Shown: positions 1 through 6,306 of the stretch, in pieces
How the letters are laid out: every line of letters starts with the position of its first letter
Position numbering within the stretch: position 1 is the first letter of the stretch
Assembly: GCA_023488905.1 (NCBI GenBank)
Contig: JAMDCQ010000013.1
Span: 62,001 to 126,000, forward strand
Length of the DNA stretch: 64,000 bases
Direction of reading: 5' to 3'
Source: Candidatus Bathyarchaeota archaeon
GTDB taxonomy: Archaea; Thermoproteota; Bathyarchaeia; Bathyarchaeales; Bathycorpusculaceae
Notes under the pieces: generated by a model
The model's database searches: none
Seen by the model: the letters and a program-made list of their open reading frames with translations, nothing else
Told to the model about the DNA's origin: nothing
Program-made: the position numbers and the translations under genes

Positions 1-1
1 T

Positions 2-592
2 TTGTCGCTTGACGAGCACCGCAACATACTTTTTGATTGTAATAGCAAAACCGATGATGTCTGCAAAGAGGTTCTGGAGGCAATCATCGCGGGGTTCGAG
101 TACGCTTGCCGTGCTGGTCCGTTGTGTGGTGAACCGATTCGGCACCTCAAAGTCAACCTCCTCGATTTCGAACTTGACGAAGGTGCAGAGACTAACTCTG
201 AGGTTATGCGAGGCGTCGGCAAAGCAGTCTTCGCAAGCTTCCTTACCGCAGACCCAACCCTCCAAGAGCCCATCTACAAAATAATAATTACCGTTGCGTC
301 TGAACTTGCCAGCGAATCCTCGCGAATCATCTCAACCAGAAGGGGCAAAGTTACCTCTTTTGAGCAGAAGGGACTGCTAAGTCAAATCAGCGGCTACATC
401 CCAGTTGCCGAAACGTTTGGTTTCTCCAAAGAACTCCGCTCCGCAACGTCGGGCAGAGCTGTATGGCAGTCCTTCTTTGACCACTGGGAGAAAGTGCCCC
501 CTAAACTTGCCGCAGAAGTCATCGTTGAACTACGCAAACGCAAAGGCTTAGCGCCTGAAGTTCCTAAACCTGAAAAGTTCATGGAGCAGTAG
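2..592 (+). CDS. EF-2 family protein, C-terminal part (5' end outside window)
   Basis: This is the last 196 residues of a translation elongation factor 2-type GTPase, covering domain IV and domain V; the G domain lies upstream of the window. Recognisable segments are AGPLCGEPIR, the GYIPVAETFGFSKELR stretch, SGRAVWQSFFDHWE and the tail RKRKGLAPEVPKP. EF-2 normally catalyses ribosomal translocation. The oddity is the domain IV tip loop: where archaeal and eukaryotic EF-2 have a His-x-Asp-Ala-x-His-Arg-Gly stretch carrying the diphthamide histidine, this protein reads LDEGAETNSEV (residues 58-68), shorter and without histidine. It may be a second, paralogous EF-2. Family call is firm, role as the main EF-2 is not. 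Confidence 0.9.
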   Translation: MSLDEHRNILFDCNSKTDDVCKEVLEAIIAGFEYACRAGPLCGEPIRHLKVNLLDFELDEGAETNSEVMRGVGKAVFASFLTADPTLQEPIYKIIITVASELASESSRIISTRRGKVTSFEQKGLLSQISGYIPVAETFGFSKELRSATSGRAVWQSFFDHWEKVPPKLAAEVIVELRKRKGLAPEVPKPEKFMEQ

Positions 593-594
593 AC

Positions 595-1455
595 ATGCAG
601 CTTGAAGTTGTGTTTGATTTGGATTTTTCGCTCTGTTGTGGGCAGGTGTTTCGTTGGAGAAGAATCGCTGGTTGGTGGTATGGGGTTGTCGGCGATAAAG
701 TCATCAAGATTCGACAATGCGGCTCGGAGTTGGAGTTTTGGGGTGCCAGCGACCGGTTTGTACGGCAGTATTTTAGGTTAAACGATAATTTGACTGAAAT
801 CAACAAGTGTATCGCTAAAGACAGCTACATCCAAGCTGCGCTTAAGCGGTTTGAGGGGTTGCGCATAGTACGACAGGTGCCCTGGGAATGCCTTGCCAGC
901 TTCATCTGCGCTACCTACAAGAGCATAGCCGCCATAGAGTTGATGCTGCGTAAAATTTCTGAAAAATATGGCGAAAAAAGGGTCATTGATGGCTTGGACT
1001 TCTATACTTTCCCGTCCGCTCAAAAGCTTGCGGGTGCAAGCGAGAATGGGCTGCGTGAATGCGGTTTAGGTTACCGCGCAAAGTACTTACAGGCGACCGC
1101 TAGAAAGATTGTTGACGACAAAATAGACCTTGAAGCCCTCAAAGCTCTGCCATATTTGGATGCGAGGAAGAAGCTTTTCGAGTTTTCGGGTGTTGGTTTG
1201 AAGGTGGCTGATTGTGTGTTGCTGTTTTCGCTGGAGAAGCCAGAGGCGTTTCCGGTGGATGTCTGGGTTAAACGGGTAATCCTCAACCACTATGCTGACC
1301 AGCTCCCTGCGGAGTTAGTGACGAAGATGAAAAGCCATGACTCCTTAACTAACGGCGAATACCAAAAAATCGGCGGCTTTGCCCGCATATACTTCGGCCG
1401 CTACGCAGGTTACGCACAGGAGTACCTCTATCACTACGAGCGGACGCAACATTAA
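595..1455 (+). CDS. ogg: 8-oxoguanine DNA glycosylase/AP lyase (OGG1-type)
   Basis: This bifunctional base-excision repair enzyme removes 8-oxoguanine from DNA and cuts the abasic site. The 286-residue protein has an OGG N-terminal domain (residues 1-110, starting with CGQVFRW-like sequence) followed by a helix-hairpin-helix GPD domain. The hairpin GVGLKVADC carries the catalytic Lys at residue 203, and PVDVWVKR carries the catalytic Asp at 222; the 19-residue spacing equals that of Lys249 and Asp268 in human OGG1. It starts 2 nt after the EF-2 stop codon, so the two genes are probably cotranscribed. No sign of damage. Confidence 0.93.
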   Translation: MQLEVVFDLDFSLCCGQVFRWRRIAGWWYGVVGDKVIKIRQCGSELEFWGASDRFVRQYFRLNDNLTEINKCIAKDSYIQAALKRFEGLRIVRQVPWECLASFICATYKSIAAIELMLRKISEKYGEKRVIDGLDFYTFPSAQKLAGASENGLRECGLGYRAKYLQATARKIVDDKIDLEALKALPYLDARKKLFEFSGVGLKVADCVLLFSLEKPEAFPVDVWVKRVILNHYADQLPAELVTKMKSHDSLTNGEYQKIGGFARIYFGRYAGYAQEYLYHYERTQH

Positions 1456-1493
1456 AATTCCCTCAGTAGGCAATTGCTTAACGGGTGCCATGT

Positions 1494-1748
1494 ATGAGTG
1501 AAGGCAAAATTGAAGAATTAATCAAACACAAACGAGCATTCCTACAGCAAACTAACCCCGATTATGCTGCAGGCGGTAACGACATGCTTGACGACGTTGA
1601 AGCCGCGCTTAAAGAGGCAAAAGCTGAAATTGCTCATAACCTTGAACTCGTTAACTGCCTGCGCAAGGAACAGGGAGAAGAGGCTTATCAAAAAGACTGC
1701 CTTAGCATGTTTAACACATGGTACGATAAGTGGTTTGGCAACCCCTAA
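1494..1748 (+). CDS. small conserved-looking helical protein, unknown function
   Basis: An 84-residue acidic protein with no family I recognise. It is almost entirely helix-forming (EGKIEELIKHKRAFL, AALKEAKAEIAHNLEL) and ends in an aromatic segment FNTWYDKWFG. The ATG at 1494 is preferred; a GTG at 1485 is also in frame. It follows the glycosylase gene by about 40 nt on the same strand, so it may be the last gene of that operon. The T-rich stretch just after its stop and the repeated element at 1764 mark the probable transcript end. Confidence 0.6.
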   Translation: MSEGKIEELIKHKRAFLQQTNPDYAAGGNDMLDDVEAALKEAKAEIAHNLELVNCLRKEQGEEAYQKDCLSMFNTWYDKWFGNP

Positions 1749-1763
1749 ACTCTGTTTTTCTAG

Positions 1764-1803
1764 TAGTAGTTGTCGGGTAGACCCCTATACACAACAACAA
1801 CCA
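1764..1803 (+). repeat. Two-copy intergenic element, copy 1
   Basis: A 40-nt stretch that recurs at 38789-38830. Both copies begin TAGTAGTTGT and share an identical 22-nt end (positions 1782-1803 and 38809-38830) that contains CCTATACACAACAACAACC. Both lie 15-45 nt after the stop codon of a plus-strand gene and follow a T-rich run. The ends GTTGT and ACAAC can pair, giving a weak hairpin. Possible roles are a 3'-end processing or termination element, or a short mobile repeat. Confidence 0.6.
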
Positions 1804-1861
1804 GCCGATTGCCCTACATATTGCTTTTTTGCGTCAGCATCCGCCCCACAACGCAGACTGA

Positions 1862-2045
1862 TTGTGCAACCTGCCACAAGTAGCAACCACAGAAATCCAC
1901 ATCAACCTCGAATCAGCCCTATTCCTAACAACAGAAGAATAGACAAGCAAAGTCCCACAACATAGAAGACGAAACCCTACTAATCGAAGCGGGATTTCAA
2001 TTAGTCAGAGTCGTAAACACAGGCATCTACAAGAAAAGAAAGTGA
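1862..2045 (+). pseudogene. decayed C-terminus of an archaeal tyrosine recombinase (integrase)
   Basis: Translation from 1862 gives QVATTEIHINLESALFLTTE, then an in-frame TAG, then TSKVPQ; after a shift of frame it resumes IEDETLLIEAGFQLVR and ends GIYKKRK with a TGA at 2043. This order resembles the end of archaeal Xer-like integrases (TTxIYxxLExALF, then LIEAGFEYV, then a RKRK tail). The codon expected to encode the catalytic Tyr reads CAC (His). The relic stops 1 nt short of the CCA end of tRNA-Trp, a typical integration site. This was recognised by eye, so a profile search would be decisive. Confidence 0.6.
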
Positions 2046-2046
2046 C

Positions 2047-2186
2047 TGGTGGGGCCGATCGGATTTGAACCGATGACCAATGGGTATCTACAGCTCCAGA
2101 ACTTCGTCATTCTCCCAGAGGAGTCAGCATACCCATTCTGTGATGCTTCTGGAGCCCATCGTAATACCTGGCTATACTACGACCCC
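2047..2186 (-). tRNA. trnW: tRNA-Trp (anticodon CCA) with intron
   Basis: The 5' strand GGGGTCG (2186-2180) pairs with CGGCCCC before discriminator A (2050) and an encoded CCA (2049-2047). The anticodon stem ATGGG/CCCAT flanks the loop CTCCAG, giving anticodon CCA. The T arm is ATCGG-TTCAAAT-CCGAT. An intron of about 63 nt (roughly 2086-2148) lies after position 37, the usual archaeal site. It contains a CTGA box and an ATGACGA box. Stretches in it are complementary to the anticodon loop (TTCTGGAG) and to the region of position 39 (AATGGGTAT). A TATAAATA box sits about 33 bp upstream. Confidence 0.93.
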
Positions 2187-2211
2187 ACACAATTCCCAAT
2201 AATTAAACAAA

Positions 2212-2224
2212 CCAATATTTATAC
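2212..2224. promoter_or_regulatory. Shared TATA region between tRNA-Trp and the candidate small RNA
   Basis: The sequence CAATATTTATACC reads as a TATA box in both directions. On the minus strand it is TATAAATA about 33 bp before the tRNA-Trp 5' end. On the plus strand TTTATA lies about 23-25 bp before position 2242, the start of a predicted structured RNA. A divergent promoter is inferred from position only. Confidence 0.45.
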
Positions 2225-2241
2225 CATAAGGACAAGGCGCT

Positions 2242-2305
2242 GTGGGGCGAAGTTCGCGGTTAGGTAAAAGACCAAGTAGCGCTGGGTTAAACCCAGTTGC
2301 CCCAC
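2242..2305 (+). ncRNA. candidate small structured RNA with a cloverleaf-like fold
   Basis: A 64-nt stretch is closed by a perfect 7-bp stem, GTGGGGC (2242-2248) with GCCCCAC (2299-2305). Inside are three possible hairpins: GCGAAGTTCGC, GGT...ACC around TAGGTAAAAG, and CTGGG-TTAAA-CCCAG. A run of five T follows at 2306-2310 as a likely archaeal terminator, and a TATA-like sequence lies about 25 bp upstream. It is not a normal tRNA: there is no T-loop consensus or anticodon arm. It could be an unknown sRNA or a degenerate tRNA. Expression is not shown. Confidence 0.45.
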
Positions 2306-2362
2306 TTTTTAGTTTGGATTGTTGTTGGACAGGTTGATGGCTTTGGAGGGGAAACCAAAAGA

Positions 2363-2381
2363 GTATAGTATATCACTATAC
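2363..2381. promoter_or_regulatory. Palindromic operator overlapping a TATA box
   Basis: A perfect inverted repeat, GTATAGT-ATATC-ACTATAC, with 7-bp arms and a 5-bp spacer. The core TAGTATAT could act as the TATA box, placing transcription start close to the ATG at 2394. The gene behind it encodes a winged-helix protein, so an autoregulatory operator is a reasonable inference. Confidence 0.5.
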
Positions 2382-2393
2382 ACGCTACAACTT

Positions 2394-3377
2394 ATGTTAA
2401 TGCAGCAACCCCAACCCACCACAAACTCAGCATTCACAAACGACCCTGACACAACATTCCTACAACTTTACCCCAGTCTACTCATCCCCAAAAACGGCGG
2501 CACCCGCCAAAAAACCCGTATCCAACGCCGACTACTCTGCATAGCAACTGCCGGCACAAATGGGCCGTCTACAATATCGAGTTTAGCGGGAAAAACAGGC
2601 TTATCACACTTCCAAGCAGCTAAAACCCTAAAAGAACTCTCCGCCTTGGCGCTTGTTAACCCCCAAAAAAACGGCAGAAAAGTCACATACGAGTTAACAA
2701 CCAAAGGCACCGTTGCCCTGATGGCTTTTGAGGGTTTCCGTAACTGGCAACCAGTGAAATCTGCTTTGGCGGTGCCACAGAAGAAAAACGACTCCTTAGC
2801 GTATGCCCTGCCCGTTATCGGTTTCAGTTCAAACAAACCCGACACCCTATACCAAACCATACGCAGGTATGCCGCACAGGGTGCAACCATCGAAAACTCA
2901 TCCGCCGAAGCCGCAGCCGAATCGCTACTGTTTTTTTATCGTCAGCAACTTCGAGCACAAAGCCCCGTTCCCCCTGCATACTTGAGCGTTTTTAAGGAAT
3001 TTACAACCACGGGTTTCCAAGACTTCTTCAAAATGCTCCTCGTAGCCGTTAAACCCACAGCGGAAGACTACAATTGGCTAGTAGAGTTCTTCAACGAAAT
3101 CTCAGAGTTCCACTTCGACCCCGCACGCGTCGCCTTTATCAACCTACTCCCTCAAACACACATGCTACAGCAGAAGCTAGAGGAATTCAAGAAAAACCAG
3201 GACCAGCAAATCAAAAAACAAAACGGCAACCTCGAAGTCACCTTCACCATCCCCGGCTCCGGGCTATCAAAAGTTGATGCAATGCCGCCTCACCTCCGAG
3301 CTATAGGCATGCGACTAATTCTTGAACCCGCCAAATTCATAAACAACGCTTTGGTTGAGTATTTCTGGGGTAAATAA
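2394..3377 (+). CDS. winged-helix DNA-binding protein, probable transcriptional regulator
   Basis: A protein of about 327 residues. Residues 39-105 look like a MarR-type winged helix: RRLLCIATAG, then ISSLAGKTGLSHFQAAKTL as the recognition region, then a wing at NGRKVTYELTTKG. The remaining 220 residues are mixed helix and strand with a charged stretch (KLEEFKKNQDQQIKKQ) and match no domain I know. The frame is open back to a TTG at 2319, but the ATG at 2394 (or 2400) fits better because the palindrome and TATA at 2363-2381 lie just before it, which would give a near-leaderless mRNA. Target genes are unknown. Confidence 0.65.
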   Translation: MLMQQPQPTTNSAFTNDPDTTFLQLYPSLLIPKNGGTRQKTRIQRRLLCIATAGTNGPSTISSLAGKTGLSHFQAAKTLKELSALALVNPQKNGRKVTYELTTKGTVALMAFEGFRNWQPVKSALAVPQKKNDSLAYALPVIGFSSNKPDTLYQTIRRYAAQGATIENSSAEAAAESLLFFYRQQLRAQSPVPPAYLSVFKEFTTTGFQDFFKMLLVAVKPTAEDYNWLVEFFNEISEFHFDPARVAFINLLPQTHMLQQKLEEFKKNQDQQIKKQNGNLEVTFTIPGSGLSKVDAMPPHLRAIGMRLILEPAKFINNALVEYFWGK

Positions 3378-3383
3378 CCCCTT

Positions 3384-3867
3384 TTACTGTTTTGATTTTT
3401 CTTTTAAAGCTACGGCTTTGATTGCTTCGAGCATTTCCGCTGATGGCGGGGTTGGGACAATGGTTAGTTTTATTATGCTTGAGGTTTCGGGTTTGTAGTT
3501 GTAGGCATTTTGGTATTTAGCGTCAACCATGTCTGTTTTGAAAAGGTAGGTGCTTCGGTTTTGGGTGTCTGCGGTTTTGGCTACGGATAGAGCTGTTCGG
3601 ATTTCGACAGTGCTGCTCTGGATGCTAAGAAGAGTGGGCATTACACCAAAAGATAGGGCGTTGCCTTTGATTTCCCGTTTTTCGTTTTTGCCTTCATTAT
3701 TTTTTGTGTAACTTATGGTGACGTCGGTTGCCGCTAACTCTTCGATGCCTGCCATGAAGGCGCTGTTTGCTTCGTTTTGGGCTGCCACCATTGCTAGTAG
3801 CAGGTTTCGTATCATTTGGTCGAAAGGGTACGTTTGCTAGTTCAGTTCCTATAGAAAGAGCTGACAT
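3384..3867 (-). CDS. DUF2589-like protein, apparent +1 frameshift near the N-terminus
   Basis: The continuous frame from 3815 encodes 143 residues (MIRNLLLAMVAAQNEAN...). Its pattern of a short amphipathic N-terminus, AAQNEAN, then FGVMPTLLSIQSSTVEI, resembles DUF2589 proteins, whose function is unknown. The true start is probably the ATG at 3867: it has a Shine-Dalgarno GAGG five to six bases upstream and encodes MSALSIGTELANVPF, which would join onto FDQMIRNLL after removal of one base in CCCTTTCGAC (about 3822-3832). A TATA-like CTTAAATAG lies near 3907. The shift may be an assembly error, decay, or +1 slippage at CCC-T (both Pro codons). Confidence 0.55.
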
Positions 3868-4065
3868 TTTGTTTCCTCGGTTTCTGAGTATCAAAATCTT
3901 GCTATTTAAGAATTAAGATAACTCCTATCAGGAGAAGATTTGTTCAACAGACAGGAAGTTGGTTTACGCTAAAATCGAAGACCCCTCAAATTTGTCTGCT
4001 CCAGCAATTTGTTTTGGGTTAGCAAACTAAAATAACTTCGTCATTGAACATTACTGGTTAAGCGA

Positions 4066-4854
4066 ATGCAAATGGTATCCACCCAAAGGCTCGGATGGCT
4101 CAAAAAGAAAGCGCCCCTTCTTATCTTTGTAGCAATCGCACTGGGTCTATGCGGTTATGTGCTGTTTATCCTTTTGACTGACACCCTAGTAAAAGGGGTC
4201 CCGATAACAAGCTCACCCATGATTAGCGCCATCATAAACTTCACCCATGACGTAACCCGAACGATTAGTTCATTGGGCTACGGCGGCCTCTTTGGTTTGA
4301 TGGTGCTTGAAGCCAGTTCCCTGCCGATCCCCAGCGAAATCATTCTGCCCTTCGCAGGTTACCTTGTCTATAAAGGCGAATTCGTTTTTTGGCTAGCCGT
4401 GGCTGTGACAACCGTTGCAGCCGTGATTGGCGCATTAATCGAATACTATATCGGCTTAAAAGGCATCCAAGTCCTAACTAAATACCGAATACTTGGCAGA
4501 TACATGGTTTCCGAGCGCCAAATCAAAGTGGCGGCAGACTGGTTTAACAAGTACGGCGTCGCCATGGTTTTTTTGGGGCGCATGGTTCCAGTCATTAGGA
4601 CACTTATCTCGTTTCCGGCGGGTGCAGTGAGAATGCCGCTGATTAGGTTTGTGATTTACACAGGGGCAGGTAGTTTGATTTGGAATACCCTTCTGATTTA
4701 TGGAGGGTACTATTTGGGTTCAAAATATTCCCAGATTGCGGATGTATCAGATTACCCGATTTTAATCATCGCCACCGCGTTGATATTAGCAGGAGCCGTT
4801 TTCTTGGTTAGGCAACACAGCAGAAAGAAAACTGCGGTAAATCCGACTGCTTAG
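4066..4854 (+). CDS. DedA/VTT family membrane protein
   Basis: A 262-residue integral membrane protein of the DedA family, thought to act as lipid scramblases or transporters. After an N-terminal membrane segment (residues 15-37) come the re-entrant motif LEASSLPIPSEIILPFAGYL (about 84-103), a second segment, and the second half with FNKYGVAMVFLGRMVPVIRT and SFPAGAVRM (about 164-190), where the conserved Arg and Pro residues lie, then two more helices. Length and motif order are normal. It converges on the DUF362 gene with a 4-nt overlap. The substrate cannot be told from sequence. Confidence 0.85.
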   Translation: MQMVSTQRLGWLKKKAPLLIFVAIALGLCGYVLFILLTDTLVKGVPITSSPMISAIINFTHDVTRTISSLGYGGLFGLMVLEASSLPIPSEIILPFAGYLVYKGEFVFWLAVAVTTVAAVIGALIEYYIGLKGIQVLTKYRILGRYMVSERQIKVAADWFNKYGVAMVFLGRMVPVIRTLISFPAGAVRMPLIRFVIYTGAGSLIWNTLLIYGGYYLGSKYSQIADVSDYPILIIATALILAGAVFLVRQHSRKKTAVNPTA

Positions 4855-5891
4855 TTTAGGGTTTTGATTTCTGGGTTTAATTCGCCTTGGATGCCCAACG
4901 CCTTTGCCTCTTTAACCTGTACCATACAATCCAACTCTGAGGCCTCATTGAACACATGGTAATCCACGGAATGCAGAAAAGCAGCGTCGATAGAGACAGC
5001 TGAATCAGCTGCGAAGATGCCGACATCTTTGAAGGAGATTTTGCCTGGGTTCGGGAGACAATCGCATCCTTGCGCTATGTCTTTTGCGAAGCTGATGTAG
5101 GACACTTTTTTGGGCTTAAACGCGGAGAGGGCGCCGTATGCCGCTGAAGCGAGGGCTTTAGAGAGGTTTTCTTTGTCAGTGTAGCTTATGGCGTTCATGG
5201 GGCAGTTTTCTATGCAGACTGGGCAACGCATGCACTCAGTGGAGGTGTTGTGGGCTTTGCCTTCGATGATATTTGGGAGGTGTAAGGCGCAGACTTCTTT
5301 GCATTTTCCGCAACCCACACATTTCGAGGTATCTATCTTTAATCCGATTGTGCGATGCTGCCTTAGCTTGCCCGCATGAGGCGTACAGCCCATGCCCAAA
5401 TTTTTGATAGCGCCGCCGAAACCACTCAATTCATGCCCCTTGCAGTGAGAAACGACAATCATGGCGTCGGCTTGAACTATGGCGCCTGAAACCTCGATTT
5501 CCTGTAGGATGCCTTTGGTTTTGATGAGCTGAAAGTTTTCGCTTTTCAAGCCGTCGGCAACGATGAAGGGCGCCATGTTAAACCCGTTCATTAAGGCGTT
5601 GTTCATGTGGTCGTAGGCGTTGTGGCGCTGGGCCATGTAGTAGGTGTTTGAGTCGGTTAGAAACGGCTTGCCACCGACTTCTTTGACTCTACGTGCAATT
5701 TCATGGACAAAGTAGGGTTGAACGTAGTAAGGGTTGCCCAGTTCGCCCACGTGGAGTTTAATGGCTACTAAATCGCCTTTTTCGATGCAGCTGAAGGTTT
5801 CTGCTTTGGCGTAGAGGTGGTTTGCTTCCTCTAGCAGGTTTCGGCTGGTATCCCATGGTAGTAGGTGAACGGTCAAGGTTTCTTTCCCCAC
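4851..5891 (-). CDS. DUF362 domain protein with two [4Fe-4S] ferredoxin motifs
   Basis: A 346-residue iron-sulfur protein. Residues 1-180 form a DUF362 domain (VAIKLHVGELGNPYYVQP, MIVVSHCKGHELSGFGGAIKNLGMG). Residues about 190-235 carry two ferredoxin-type motifs, CVGCGKCKEVC and CMRCPVCIENCP. A short C-terminal domain returns to the DUF362 fold. Such proteins are common in strict anaerobes and probably handle electrons in the cytoplasm, but no reaction has been settled. Translation starts at a GTG. It is convergent with dedA and has no obvious operon partner. Confidence 0.85.
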   Translation of the reverse strand: MGKETLTVHLLPWDTSRNLLEEANHLYAKAETFSCIEKGDLVAIKLHVGELGNPYYVQPYFVHEIARRVKEVGGKPFLTDSNTYYMAQRHNAYDHMNNALMNGFNMAPFIVADGLKSENFQLIKTKGILQEIEVSGAIVQADAMIVVSHCKGHELSGFGGAIKNLGMGCTPHAGKLRQHRTIGLKIDTSKCVGCGKCKEVCALHLPNIIEGKAHNTSTECMRCPVCIENCPMNAISYTDKENLSKALASAAYGALSAFKPKKVSYISFAKDIAQGCDCLPNPGKISFKDVGIFAADSAVSIDAAFLHSVDYHVFNEASELDCMVQVKEAKALGIQGELNPEIKTLN

Positions 5892-5964
5892 TATTTTAGC
5901 ACTTTAATTGTGGGTATAAACCTTGGCTTCGACCGAGCGAAAAATTTCTCGCAAGGAGTAGGAG

Positions 5965-6216
5965 TCAGTATCTTTTTCCTTCCGCCAGCTTCCGCAATAT
6001 TATTTCTGCATCCGCTTCATTATCAGCCAAAATGCCTATCCAAAGCTCAAACTCGGCCTTAGAAATCTCCTTCTCAATAACACCTTGCTGGTCAGCGGAG
6101 AAATACCGCGAAAGTGCAGAGGAAAAGAGTTTTACATAAAAGATTCTGTCCGCGATTGTTATCTGTAAGGAGCACCCGGCTTTTTCGCCTGCGGGGTAAT
6201 CGATTTGGTAGACCAT
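5965..6216 (-). CDS. small protein of unknown function
   Basis: An 83-residue soluble protein, MVYQIDYPAGEKAG..., with an N-terminal strand-rich half and a C-terminal helical half (VIEKEISKAEFELWIGILA). I do not recognise the family. The ATG at 6216 has an AAGGT stretch nine bases upstream; a GTG at 6252 is also in frame and would add 12 residues. It lies between the kelch gene and the DUF362 gene, all on the minus strand, so cotranscription is possible. Confidence 0.5.
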   Translation of the reverse strand: MVYQIDYPAGEKAGCSLQITIADRIFYVKLFSSALSRYFSADQQGVIEKEISKAEFELWIGILADNEADAEIILRKLAEGKRY

Positions 6217-6306
6217 AGAGTTAGACCTTTCTATGCGTGGGTTTCTGTTCACTTAAAATTTTCCCTAAACTTTTGGCAAAACGCAAGAATTGACTGAGCG
6301 CTTTGT

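Noticed and set aside
2049-2267. Open frame beginning with a GPIGFEPMT-like sequence
   Set aside because: It covers tRNA-Trp on the opposite strand; this wording is the usual spurious translation of a tRNA T arm.
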